Part shown: one piece after another, positions 53,755 to 62,490 of the stretch
Position numbering within the stretch: the first letter of the stretch is position 1
Layout: each line of letters begins with the position of its first letter
Notes under the pieces: model-generated
What the model was told of the DNA's origin: nothing
The model's input: the letters and a program-made list of their open reading frames with translations, nothing else
Databases searched by the model: none
NCBI RefSeq assembly: GCF_017592545.1
Contig: NZ_JAGFOA010000008.1
Coordinates: forward strand, 132,867-196,866
Direction: 5' to 3'
DNA length: 64,000 nucleotides
Origin: Microbacterium stercoris
Lineage (GTDB): Bacteria; Actinomycetota; Actinomycetes; Actinomycetales; Microbacteriaceae
Translations under genes and position numbers: made by a program

Positions 53755-53799
53755 GAGATGGCGGCTTCAGGCCCCCTTGGCCGCCATCTCTCATACCTT
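53746..53799. terminator. Bidirectional terminator overlapping the DHFR-like stop
   Basis: Bases 53746-53765 pair with 53780-53799: 20 pairs with one G-T, 14-base loop. The arm includes the TGA stop of the rightward gene and ends 37 bases before the leftward gene ends. One of the longest stems in the window. Confidence 0.9.
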
Positions 53800-53836
53800 C
53801 TCCGGCCGACGCGACCCGGCCGGCGCGACGCGGGGC

Positions 53837-55141
53837 CTACCCCAGCACCTGGCGCAGGTAGGGGTTGTCGAAGACGCGATCCGGATCCGTGGCCTCGCGA
53901 ATCGCACGGAAGTCGTCGAACCGCGCGTAGCGCTCGCGCAGGCGGTCGGCGGTGAGGGTGTGCAGCTTGCCCCAGTGCGGGCGGCCCTCGTGGGCGTCGA
54001 AGATCGCCTGCGCGGCCGCGAAGTACCGCTCGTGCGGCCGCCGGAACCACTGATGCACCGCCACGTAGGCGTTCTCGCGCGCGTATCCGGTCGACAGCCA
54101 GATGTCGTCGGCCGCCGCGAAGCGCACCTCGATCGGAAAGGCGACGCGCTCGCCGCTGGCGGCGAACCAGCGCTGCAGCTCGGCGATGACATCGGGCAGC
54201 GCGTCGCGGGGCACCGCCCACTCCGACTCGACGAACCGCACCCGACGCGGCGACACGAACACGTCGTGCGAGTGATCGACGTACTCGCGGGGGGAGAGGG
54301 CGGATCCGCTGATCCGGTTGATCCGGGGAATCCAGGCGGGCACCGCGGCGCCCACGGCGTTGACCGCCCCGAACACGCCGTTGCTCAGGATCTCGTCGTC
54401 CCAGAGGTGCCGGATCCGTGCGACGGGACGCAGCGGGGTGCCCTGCGCGACCCGGTTGTTGCGCTTGACCAGCGCCGACTCCGTGTGGGGGAACCAGTAG
54501 AACTCGAAGTGATCGTCGCCGAGGAAGCCTGCGAGACCCTCCAGCACCTCGGGCAGGCGCATCGGCTGCTCCACGGCGTGCAGCGCGAAGGCCGGCACGC
54601 ACTGCAGCGTCACCTCGGTGATCACCCCGAGCGCCCCGAGCGACACCCGCGCCGCATCGAACCACGGGTGGGCCTCGTCGATCTCGACCACCTCGCCCGC
54701 GCCGGTCACGAGCTGCAACCCGACCACTGCGTGCGCGATGCCGCGCGCCCGAGCGCCCGTGCCGTGCGTGCCGGTCGAGATCGCGCCCGCCACCGACTGC
54801 GGATCGACGTCGCCCATGTTGGGCAGCGCGAGCCCGAGCGCGCGCAGCTGCGGCCCCAGCGCGTGCAGCGAGATGCCCGCCTGCACACGCACGCGGCCCG
54901 ACTCGGGGTCGTGCCACCGCACCGTCGACATCCCGTCGAGCCGCAGCTGCGCGCCGTCGGTGGCCGCGATGCCGGTGAACGAGTGCCCGGCGCCGAGCGG
55001 CTTCACCGTGGTGCCGGCCGCCCGTGCCTCGGCCACGATCTCTGCGACCTCGGCGGTCGACGAGGGGCGAATCATCCGGCTCGGCTGCGCGTACTGGTTG
55101 CGGGCCCAGTTGCGCCACGGGGCGGGGGAGGCTGCGCTCAT
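53837..55141 (-). CDS. FAD-linked aldonolactone/alditol oxidase
   Basis: A 434-aa vanillyl-alcohol-oxidase-family enzyme: KPLGAGHSFTGIAATDGAQL (about residue 48, His for covalent FAD in the GxGHS motif), AGAISTGTHGTGARARGIAH (about 115) and C-terminal PHWGKLHTLTADRLRERYAR (about 391). Like D-arabinono-1,4-lactone oxidase or L-gulonolactone oxidase, it oxidises an aldonolactone or alditol with O2, giving H2O2. ATG 55141 overlaps the deaminase stop (ATGA); a longer in-frame ATG (55156) has no better signal. Confidence 0.9.
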   Translation of the reverse strand: MSAASPAPWRNWARNQYAQPSRMIRPSSTAEVAEIVAEARAAGTTVKPLGAGHSFTGIAATDGAQLRLDGMSTVRWHDPESGRVRVQAGISLHALGPQLRALGLALPNMGDVDPQSVAGAISTGTHGTGARARGIAHAVVGLQLVTGAGEVVEIDEAHPWFDAARVSLGALGVITEVTLQCVPAFALHAVEQPMRLPEVLEGLAGFLGDDHFEFYWFPHTESALVKRNNRVAQGTPLRPVARIRHLWDDEILSNGVFGAVNAVGAAVPAWIPRINRISGSALSPREYVDHSHDVFVSPRRVRFVESEWAVPRDALPDVIAELQRWFAASGERVAFPIEVRFAAADDIWLSTGYARENAYVAVHQWFRRPHERYFAAAQAIFDAHEGRPHWGKLHTLTADRLRERYARFDDFRAIREATDPDRVFDNPYLRQVLG

Positions 55142-56292
55142 CCGAAGTTCCATCCCTCGCCGCGGTACGTGGGCACGGAGGTCACGCCGTCGCCCTCGAC
55201 CAGCGCCACGGCGTCGAACCGCTCGCATAGCTCGCCCGCCTTCGCGTGACGCCACAGCACGCGGTCGCCGACCCGCAGCGCCCGCGCGGCGGCTCCGCGC
55301 AGCGGTGTCTGCACCTCGCCCGTGCCCTCCGACCCGATCAGCTCGAGGCGCTCGGGCCACACCGGCGTCGGCACGCGCGTGCCGCCGGCGGGCCCCGAGG
55401 CGATGTATCCGCCGCCGAAGCACGTGGCGATGTCGGGCGCCGGGCGCCGCACCACGTCGAGCGCGAAGAACGCGGCCGGATGCGCCTGGAACGCGTCGTA
55501 CCGGTCGAACAGGGTCGGGGCGAACAGGCCGGATCCGGCGGTCAGCTCGGTGACGGAGGGATCGGATCCGGTGCGCTCGAGACTGCCGGTGCCGCCCGCG
55601 TTCACGAACCGGAGGGGCGCGACATCGCGCACCGCGGCGACGACCGCCGCCCGGCGCTCAAGGAGCTCGGCGTGCGAGCGCCGCTTCACCAGGCGCACGG
55701 CGGGGGAGGTGTCGGGGAGCCCCGCGATCTGCGCGTCGTAGAACATCAGGCCGTCGAGCTCGACGCCGGGCGTCACGACCACCGCCCGCGCGAGCGCGAC
55801 GGCGTCGGCGACCTCGTGCACCGGCGAGCGCCGCACGCCCAAATGCGCCGGCCCGATCCGCAGCGAGGCGTCGATGTCGAGGCACACGCGCACGGGGTTC
55901 GCGGTGCTCGCGCCGGCGGCGGCGATCAGCGAGAGGTGCTCGGGGCTGTCGACCATCACCGTGATCCGGGCGCGGTGCTCGTCGCTCGCCGCGAGCTGCG
56001 CGAGCGCCTCGCGATCGACGCTGGGGTAGGCGAGCAGGATGTCGGCGACACCGCGGGCGCTCAGCCAGAGCGACTCGCGCAGCGAGTAGGTCATGGCGCC
56101 CGCCCATCCGGGCCGCCGCAGCACCTCCTCGATGAGCGAGCGCACCCGCACCGACTTCGTCGCCACCCGCACGGGCAGCCCGCCCGCGCGGCCGACGAGC
56201 TGATCCGCGTTCGCCCGCAGCCGCTCGGCGTCGACGATCGCGAGCGGCGCGGGCAGGTGCGCGGTGGCGTGCAGGAGCGCCTCGGGTGTCAT
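55138..56292 (-). CDS. PLP-dependent amino acid deaminase/aldolase (alanine racemase fold)
   Basis: A 384-aa protein with the N-terminal alanine-racemase barrel: PLAIVDAERLRANADQLVGR (about residue 18) and RVATKSVRVRSLIEEVLRRP (about 43, PLP Lys in ATKS) and GELCERFDAVALVEGDGVTS (C-terminal beta domain). It is of the D-serine dehydratase/D-threonine aldolase type. Coupled to the flavin oxidase by an ATGA overlap, an association I recall from other actinobacteria. ATG 56292 has GAGGGG next to it. Confidence 0.85.
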   Translation of the reverse strand: MTPEALLHATAHLPAPLAIVDAERLRANADQLVGRAGGLPVRVATKSVRVRSLIEEVLRRPGWAGAMTYSLRESLWLSARGVADILLAYPSVDREALAQLAASDEHRARITVMVDSPEHLSLIAAAGASTANPVRVCLDIDASLRIGPAHLGVRRSPVHEVADAVALARAVVVTPGVELDGLMFYDAQIAGLPDTSPAVRLVKRRSHAELLERRAAVVAAVRDVAPLRFVNAGGTGSLERTGSDPSVTELTAGSGLFAPTLFDRYDAFQAHPAAFFALDVVRRPAPDIATCFGGGYIASGPAGGTRVPTPVWPERLELIGSEGTGEVQTPLRGAAARALRVGDRVLWRHAKAGELCERFDAVALVEGDGVTSVPTYRGEGWNFG

Positions 56293-56465
56293 CCCCTCAC
56301 CCTCGTGCCCACCCGCGCGCGAACGCAAGCACCCGGCTCCGCCCAGACGCGCCGCCGCCCGCCCGCCCCTGCCCGAACCCGACGCCCGTGTCAATGCCCT
56401 CCCGCTCGCGCCCGCCGCGTCGTTGACTCGACGCACCGAGGGATCCACGGGGCGAAGGAGACGGC

Positions 56466-57764
56466 GTGGCCAGACGAGGCGGGGCGCGTGCGGTGGCCGG
56501 TGGGGCGGCGCTTGTGCTGACGGCGGCGATGCTGGCGGGCTGCAGCGCGGACGGGCGCGAGACGATCCGGTTCGCCTTCAGCAAGCGCGAGGCGCTGGAC
56601 TTCATGCAGGGGCTCATCGACGAGTACCACGCGTCGCAGAACGAGGTGCGCGTCGAGATGGACACCTCCGGCATCGACGTGGTGTCGGCGAGCTTCGTGC
56701 GCGGCAACCCGCCCGACCTGATGCTGTCGAACTACAACTACGAGACCGCCCGGTACGTGCAGCGGTGCGCGCTGACCGATCTGTCCGATACGGATGCCGC
56801 CGCGACGGTGCGCGAAGATCTGGAGCCCCTCATGGCGCAGTACGGCTCGTGCGAGGGCCGCACGAGCGCGCTGCCCTATTCGGTGATGGCCGCATCCGTC
56901 ATCTACAACCGCGATCTGTTCGAGCAGAACGGCGTCGAGGTGCCGCAGACCTGGGACGAGCTGATCGCCGCGTGCCAGACGTTCGAGGCGGCGGGCATCA
57001 CCCCCATCTACGGCACGTTCAAGGACGACTGGTCGGTCGGGCAGGGCTGGTTCGACTACTCGGCGGGCGGATCGCTGGATGTGATCGACTTCTTCAACCG
57101 GCTCGCCGAGCAGGGCGCCGACGTCGGTGCCGACTCGGAGGTCTCGTTCCAGAAGGACTTCGCCGATCCGATGGCCCGGATGATCGAGCTCACCGAGTAC
57201 GTGAACGACGACGCGGCGACGCGCGCGTACGGAGACGGCAACCTCGCCATGGCCAAGGGCGAAGCCGCCATGTACCTGCAGGGCCCGTGGGCGTTCGGCG
57301 AGATCGCCAAGACCAGCCAGGACGTGGCCCTCGGCACCTTCCCGCTGCCGATGACGGACGATCCGGACGACCTGGCGGTGCGCGTCAACATGGACCTCGC
57401 CGCGATGATCCCGGTCGAGGCGGCGCATCCGGATGCCGCGCGAGACTTCCTCGAGTTCCTCTACGAGCCGGAGCACATCCAGGAGTACAACGCCTCGCAG
57501 CTCGGCTTCGCGCCCACGCAGGACGCTCCGCCGCCGGACGATCCGCGCATCGAGGGCATGATCGCGTACTACGACGAGGGCCGGGTCTACCAGGGGCCGT
57601 CGGTGCTCGTGCCGCGCACGATCCCGATGAACAGCTACGCGCAGGCGATGGTGCTCGGTGAGGACACGGATCGGATGCTGCGCACGATCGACGCGGATTG
57701 GGCGCGGCTCGCCTTCCGCGCGCCTGCACCGCGCACTGACGAGACGAAGGAGGCCGGCGAATGA
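56466..57764 (+). CDS. Sugar ABC transporter, substrate-binding lipoprotein (alpha-glucoside type)
   Basis: A 432-aa COG1653 binding protein: lipobox MLAGCSADG (Cys about residue 24), TIRFAFSKREALDFMQGLID (about 35), GIDVVSASFVRGNPPDLMLS and YLQGPWAFGEIAKTSQDVAL (about 273). GTG 56466 follows GAAGGAGA. First gene of an operon with two permeases and a GH13 glucosidase; the ligand is probably a disaccharide such as trehalose, sucrose or maltose. Confidence 0.9.
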   Translation: MARRGGARAVAGGAALVLTAAMLAGCSADGRETIRFAFSKREALDFMQGLIDEYHASQNEVRVEMDTSGIDVVSASFVRGNPPDLMLSNYNYETARYVQRCALTDLSDTDAAATVREDLEPLMAQYGSCEGRTSALPYSVMAASVIYNRDLFEQNGVEVPQTWDELIAACQTFEAAGITPIYGTFKDDWSVGQGWFDYSAGGSLDVIDFFNRLAEQGADVGADSEVSFQKDFADPMARMIELTEYVNDDAATRAYGDGNLAMAKGEAAMYLQGPWAFGEIAKTSQDVALGTFPLPMTDDPDDLAVRVNMDLAAMIPVEAAHPDAARDFLEFLYEPEHIQEYNASQLGFAPTQDAPPPDDPRIEGMIAYYDEGRVYQGPSVLVPRTIPMNSYAQAMVLGEDTDRMLRTIDADWARLAFRAPAPRTDETKEAGE

Positions 57765-58684
57765 GCGCGACCACTCCCGCGATGGCTCCCGCCCCGCCTC
57801 GGGCAACCGCGCCGCCGCCCCGGAACCGGCGCCGTGTGGAGCCGATCTACTATCTCTTCCTGCTGCCCACGGTGATCCTGTTCACGCTCGCGATCACCCT
57901 GCCGGGAGTGATCGGCATCTTCTTCAGCTTCACCGACTCGATCGGCATCGGCGAGTGGAGCTTCAACGGGTTCACCAACTACATCGCCCTGTTCAGCGAT
58001 CCCGCGGTCGTGCAGAGCTACCTGTTCACGTTCGGGTTCTCGGTCGCCACGGTGCTCGTCGTGAACGTCGTGGCGTTCCTGCTGGCGGTCGGCCTGACAT
58101 CGAAGATCCGGCTGAAGACGGCCCTGCGCACGATCTTCGTGATCCCGATGGTGATCTCGGGCATCATCATCGCCTACGTCTTCAACTTCCTCTTCTCGAA
58201 CTCGCTTCCCGCGGCGGGCTCGTCGCTGGGCATCCCGTGGCTGTCGTCGAGCCTGCTCGCGAACCCGGATCTCGCGTGGATCGCGATCGTGATCGTGACG
58301 GCCTGGCAGGCCATCCCGGGCACGCTGCTCATCTACATCGCCGGCCTGCTGTCGGTGCCGGGCGAGGTCTACGAGGCGGCCGACATCGACGGCGCGTCCA
58401 AGACTCAGCAGCTCACGCGCATCACCATCCCGCTCGTCGCCGGCTACGTCGTGATCAACGTCATCCTGGGGTTCAAGGGCTTCCTCAACGCCTACGACAT
58501 CATCGTCGGCCTCACCAACGGCGGCCCGGGCACGGCCACCCGCAGCGTCGCGATGACGATCGTGCAGGGCTTCTTCGGCGGCGACTACGCCTACCAGATG
58601 GCCAACGCCACGATCTTCTTCATCGTGGCCGTGCTCATCTCACTGCTGCAGCTCTCGCTCACTCGCGGAAGGAGCGCGTTCTGA
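57761..58684 (+). CDS. Sugar ABC transporter permease (MalF-like)
   Basis: A 307-aa permease: YYLFLLPTVILFTLAITLPG (first span, about residue 30), EAADIDGASKTQQLTRITIP (EAA loop, about 206), and GFLNAYDIIVGLTNGGPGTA (about 243). ATG 57761 overlaps the binding-protein stop (ATGA). Six spans. Confidence 0.93.
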   Translation: MSATTPAMAPAPPRATAPPPRNRRRVEPIYYLFLLPTVILFTLAITLPGVIGIFFSFTDSIGIGEWSFNGFTNYIALFSDPAVVQSYLFTFGFSVATVLVVNVVAFLLAVGLTSKIRLKTALRTIFVIPMVISGIIIAYVFNFLFSNSLPAAGSSLGIPWLSSSLLANPDLAWIAIVIVTAWQAIPGTLLIYIAGLLSVPGEVYEAADIDGASKTQQLTRITIPLVAGYVVINVILGFKGFLNAYDIIVGLTNGGPGTATRSVAMTIVQGFFGGDYAYQMANATIFFIVAVLISLLQLSLTRGRSAF

Positions 58685-59565
58685 TGTCCGAGGTCCCCAC
58701 CACCACCCGCACAGTGGTCGCCGGCGGGCGCGGCCGCGTCGGCGCCGAGCGCGTCAACTGGTCCGGAACGATCCTGCTGATCCTGGCGTCGGTGACGGTG
58801 TTGCTGCCGCTGTACGCCACCATCACGATGGCCATGAAGACGACCGAGCAGTCGGTCGACGGCAACGCGTTCTCGCTGCCCGCACCGTTCAGCTTCGATG
58901 GGTTCGTCGAGGCGTGGAACCTCACGCGGTTCCCCGTCGGCGCGGCGGTCTCACTGTTCGTCACCGCGGGCACCGTGATCGCGACGATCCTGCTCGCCGC
59001 CTTCGCCTCGTACGCGATCGTGCGCAACTGGGACCACCGGCTGTTCCGCTACTCGTTCTTCTACCTGCTGGCGGCGATGTTCATCCCGTTCCCCGTGGTC
59101 GCGCTGCCGCAGATCCAGCTGACCGGACGCGTCGGGCTCGACAACCCCTTCGGCGTGGTCATCCTCGCCACGATGTTCCAGCTCAGCTTCAGCGTGCTGC
59201 TGTTCACCGCGTTCCTGCGCTCGATCCCGATCGAGCTGGAGGAGAGCGCCCGCATCGACGGCGCCACCACGTGGCAGACCTTCTGGCGGCTGATCTTCCC
59301 GTTGCTCGCGCCGATGAGCGCCACGGTCGGCATCTTCGCGTTCCTGTACGCGTGGAACGACTTCATGATGCCGTCGCTGATCATCTCGGATCCGGGGATG
59401 CAGACCCTTCCGGTGCGCCAGAACCTCTTCCAGAATCAGTTCAGCAGCAACTACAACGTCGCTTTCGCGTCGTACCTCATGGCGATGGCGCCCGCGATCG
59501 TGGCCTACCTGTTCACGCAGCGCTGGGTCATGGAGGGCGTCACGCAGGGCGCCGTGAAGGGCTGA
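58684..59565 (+). CDS. Sugar ABC transporter permease (MalG-like)
   Basis: A 293-aa permease: ILASVTVLLPLYATITMAMK (about residue 38), ESARIDGATTWQTFWRLIFP (EAA loop, about 186), and AYLFTQRWVMEGVTQGAVKG (C-terminal). ATG 58684 shares a base with the previous stop (TGATG). No ATPase follows; the next gene is GH13. Confidence 0.93.
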   Translation: MSEVPTTTRTVVAGGRGRVGAERVNWSGTILLILASVTVLLPLYATITMAMKTTEQSVDGNAFSLPAPFSFDGFVEAWNLTRFPVGAAVSLFVTAGTVIATILLAAFASYAIVRNWDHRLFRYSFFYLLAAMFIPFPVVALPQIQLTGRVGLDNPFGVVILATMFQLSFSVLLFTAFLRSIPIELEESARIDGATTWQTFWRLIFPLLAPMSATVGIFAFLYAWNDFMMPSLIISDPGMQTLPVRQNLFQNQFSSNYNVAFASYLMAMAPAIVAYLFTQRWVMEGVTQGAVKG

Positions 59566-59663
59566 GCCCCGCACGGCGGCGACGCCCGCGCGATGCCGCA
59601 CCACCCGAGCCACCCGAAAACCCGAAGCAGGACCGAACGATCGAGAAGGAGCCCACCGCTCTC

Positions 59664-61352
59664 ATGACAGACGCGCTTCCCGCCGAGACCCCCGAGACCC
59701 TCGCGAGCGATCCGGCCACGTGGTGGCGGCAGGCCGTGGTCTATCAGATCTACCCGCGCAGCTTCGCCGACGCGAACGGCGACGGGCTCGGCGACATCCC
59801 CGGCATCGTGGCGCATGTCGACCATCTCGCCTCGCTCGGCGTCGACGCCGTCTGGCTGAGCCCCTTCTATCCGTCGGAGCTCGCCGACGGCGGCTACGAC
59901 GTCGCCGACTACCGCGACGTGGATCCGCGCCTGGGCACCCTCGACGACTTCGACGAGATGGTCGCGGCTCTGCACGCGCGCGACATCAAGGTCGTCGTCG
60001 ACATCGTGCCCAACCACACCTCGGATCAGCACGCCTGGTTCCAGGAGGCGCTCGCCGCGGGGCGCGGCTCCGCCGCCCGCGACCGCTACCTGTTCCGCGA
60101 GGGAACAGGCCCCGACGGATCCGAGCCCCCCACCGACTGGGTCGCGATGTTCGGCGGGCCCGCGTGGCACCGTGTCGAGGACGGCCAGTGGTACCTGCAC
60201 AACTTCGCGCCCGAGCAGCCCGACCTCAACTGGGACAACCCCGAGGTGCGCGAGGACTTCCTCACGACGCTGCGGTTCTGGTCGGATCGCGGGGTCGACG
60301 GCTTCCGCATCGACGTGGCGCACATGCTCACCAAGGACCTCACCGAGCCGCTGCCCTCGCGCGACGAGCTCGCGCTGATCCCGATCGACGGCAATCACCC
60401 GCTGATCGACCGCGACGACGTGCACGAGATCTACGCCGACTGGCGCGCGCTGTTCAACGAGTACGACCCGCCCCGCACCGCCGTCGCCGAGGCGTGGGTG
60501 GCCTCGCATCGGGTGCCGAAGTACGCCAGCCCCGAGAGCCTCGGGCAGTCGTTCAACTTCGACCTGCTCGAAGCCGACTACGACGCGCCGACCTTCCGGC
60601 GCATCATCGCCGACAACCTGGCGCTGGCCGCGGAGTCGGGCTCGTCGAGCACCTGGGTGCTGTCGAACCACGACGTGGTGCGCCACGCCACGCGCTACGG
60701 TCTGCCGGCCGAGCTCGCCACGGCGAGCGCTCCCGGCCGCCGCGGCCAGGCGTGGCTGACCGCGGGTGGCGACGAGGCGCTGCTCGACCGCGCCCGGGGC
60801 CTGCGTCGCGCGCGGGCGGCGACCCTGCTGCTGCTCGGGCTGCCGGGATCCACCTACATCTATCAGGGCGAGGAGCTCGGCCTGCACGAGGTGGCCGACA
60901 TCCCCGCCGACCAGCGCCAGGATCCGACGTTCTTCCGCAGCGAGGGCGCCGAGGTCGGGCGCGATGGATGCCGCGTGCCGCTGCCGTGGACCGCCGAGGG
61001 GCCCTCGTTCGGGTTCGGATCGGGCCCCGCGCACCTGCCGCAGCCGGCCTGGTTCGCCGAGTGCGCCGTCGACGTGGAGGCGGACGATCCGGCCTCGACG
61101 CTGTCGCTCTACCGCCGGGCCCTCGCGCTGCGCCACGAGCTGCAGACCGAGGAGCAGCTCGCATGGCGGCACACCGGCCGCGACGACGTGCTCTGGTTCC
61201 AGCGGCCGAACGGCTGGCAGGTGGTCATGAACTTCGGCGACGAGGAGTTCGTGCTGCCGGAGGAGCTCGACATCCTCCTCTCATCGGATGGTGCCACCGC
61301 CTCGGTTGTGCCGGCCGACACCACGGTGTGGGCCCGCGCCCCCCTGAGCTGA
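59664..61352 (+). CDS. GH13 alpha-glucosidase (oligo-1,6/alpha-glucosidase type)
   Basis: A 562-aa enzyme: WWRQAVVYQIYPRSFADANG (about residue 21), region I DIVPNHTS (about 114), region II DGFRIDVAH with nucleophile Asp (about 212), region III EAWV with acid/base Glu (about 277), region IV LSNHDVV (about 333). Region V is QSFNFDLL. Cytoplasmic; hydrolyses alpha-glucosides taken up by the importer encoded just before. ATG 59664 with GAAGGAG about 12 bases upstream. Also converts sucrose or trehalose in some relatives. Confidence 0.93.
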   Translation: MTDALPAETPETLASDPATWWRQAVVYQIYPRSFADANGDGLGDIPGIVAHVDHLASLGVDAVWLSPFYPSELADGGYDVADYRDVDPRLGTLDDFDEMVAALHARDIKVVVDIVPNHTSDQHAWFQEALAAGRGSAARDRYLFREGTGPDGSEPPTDWVAMFGGPAWHRVEDGQWYLHNFAPEQPDLNWDNPEVREDFLTTLRFWSDRGVDGFRIDVAHMLTKDLTEPLPSRDELALIPIDGNHPLIDRDDVHEIYADWRALFNEYDPPRTAVAEAWVASHRVPKYASPESLGQSFNFDLLEADYDAPTFRRIIADNLALAAESGSSSTWVLSNHDVVRHATRYGLPAELATASAPGRRGQAWLTAGGDEALLDRARGLRRARAATLLLLGLPGSTYIYQGEELGLHEVADIPADQRQDPTFFRSEGAEVGRDGCRVPLPWTAEGPSFGFGSGPAHLPQPAWFAECAVDVEADDPASTLSLYRRALALRHELQTEEQLAWRHTGRDDVLWFQRPNGWQVVMNFGDEEFVLPEELDILLSSDGATASVVPADTTVWARAPLS

Positions 61353-61367
61353 GGCCGGCGTCCCGGT

Positions 61368-61413
61368 GCCTCCTCCCACCCCGCCGATGTGAGGCGGTGC
61401 GTGGGGCGGAGGC
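61368..61413. terminator. Terminator between GH13 and the J-domain gene
   Basis: Nested hairpins: GCCTCC (61368-61373)/GGAGGC (61408-61413), CCCAC/GTGGG, and inner CCGCC (61381-61385)/GGCGG (61393-61397). In the 76-bp gap between convergent genes. Confidence 0.7.
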
Positions 61414-61428
61414 GCCGGATCACGCGGG

Positions 61429-62328
61429 CTATACGAAGCGGACGGTCGCCTGCAGGCGGGTGCGCACGTCGAACAGCTCGTTGCCCCCGATCGGGCGCGC
61501 CCCGGGCACGCCCTGACGCAGCAGGTGCCCCAGCACGCTGCGGCGCACGACGACCACGGGCACACCGCGCACGGCGCCGAGCGGGGTGACCGGCTGCGCG
61601 AGCGCGTCATCCGGCAGTACGACGATCGCGCCGCCGAAGCGCACCCTCGCCGCCTTCGCCGCCGCGCGCATGCCGGCCAGCAGCACCGCGACGGGCGTCT
61701 CGCCGCGCACGGCCTCGCCGATGAGCTCGCCGCGGCGGAAGCGCACCTCGCCGCCGAAGTCGGCCGACGCGATGCCGTACAGACCCGACGGACTCAGCAC
61801 GATGTGATCCAGGATGCGGTCGCCCGCCGCGACGCCGTGCCACACCGTGAACCCGATGCCGAGGTGAGCGATCGTGCGGGCGGTGGCCTCCTCTGCCAGC
61901 GCGCCGGCGAGAAGGTGGCGCAGGTCATCCGGAGCCGAGCGCACGACGTCCGCGGCATACGGATCGGGAAGCTCCACGCCCGCACCCGCCCATTCGCGCA
62001 CGAGCTCCACGTACCGCTCGCGGCGCCATCCGCCCGGATGCCCGTGCGACCGCGCGCGCGGACGGGTGTCGGTCTTCGGCGCCTCCGTCGGAGTCACGCG
62101 CCACGCCGACTCCTGCCCCGCGCCGCGGTCGTAGGCCGCGCGGGCCTCGATCGTGCCGATCAGCTCCCACGCCCGGCGCACGCGGATGAACGCCGCGTCG
62201 TCGCCGCCGGTGTCGGGATGCGTCTCGCGCAGCCGCGCCCGGTAGGCGCGGCGCAGCTCGTCGTCGGACGCGCTCGGCGCGACGCCGAGGATCTCATACG
62301 CCGACGCGGACAGCGGACTTGCGGACAC
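61429..62328 (-). CDS. J-domain protein with NERD-like C-terminal domain
   Basis: A 299-aa protein. N-terminal J domain: YEILGVAPSASDDELRRAYR (about residue 10), HPD motif in RETHPDTGGDDAAF (about 34), AAYDRG (about 66). The C-terminal half has GIGFTVWHGVAAGDRILDHI and VLSPSGLYGIASADFGGEVR (about 168-210), the NERD-type nuclease-fold pattern, though the Lys of D-x-K is not apparent (SADFGG where NERD has DTKNYGG). No zinc-finger/Gly-rich parts, so not DnaJ. GTG 62328 (GAGGCG before it) is the likely start; the open frame extends further up only because the repeats lack stops. Confidence 0.78.
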   Translation of the reverse strand: MSASPLSASAYEILGVAPSASDDELRRAYRARLRETHPDTGGDDAAFIRVRRAWELIGTIEARAAYDRGAGQESAWRVTPTEAPKTDTRPRARSHGHPGGWRRERYVELVREWAGAGVELPDPYAADVVRSAPDDLRHLLAGALAEEATARTIAHLGIGFTVWHGVAAGDRILDHIVLSPSGLYGIASADFGGEVRFRRGELIGEAVRGETPVAVLLAGMRAAAKAARVRFGGAIVVLPDDALAQPVTPLGAVRGVPVVVVRRSVLGHLLRQGVPGARPIGGNELFDVRTRLQATVRFV

Positions 62329-62490
62329 CGCCTCAGTATCTCGCGCGCCGCATCGGATCCGGCTGGGTGCGGAGCGCGGGTGCGGGGCGTGGGTGCGTGG
62401 GTGCGTGGGCGGGGCGCGGGTTGGGCGTGGGGCGCGGGCGGGGTGGGGCGGCGTGGCGCGCGGGGCGCGGGGGGCGGGGGGCCGGCGCGA

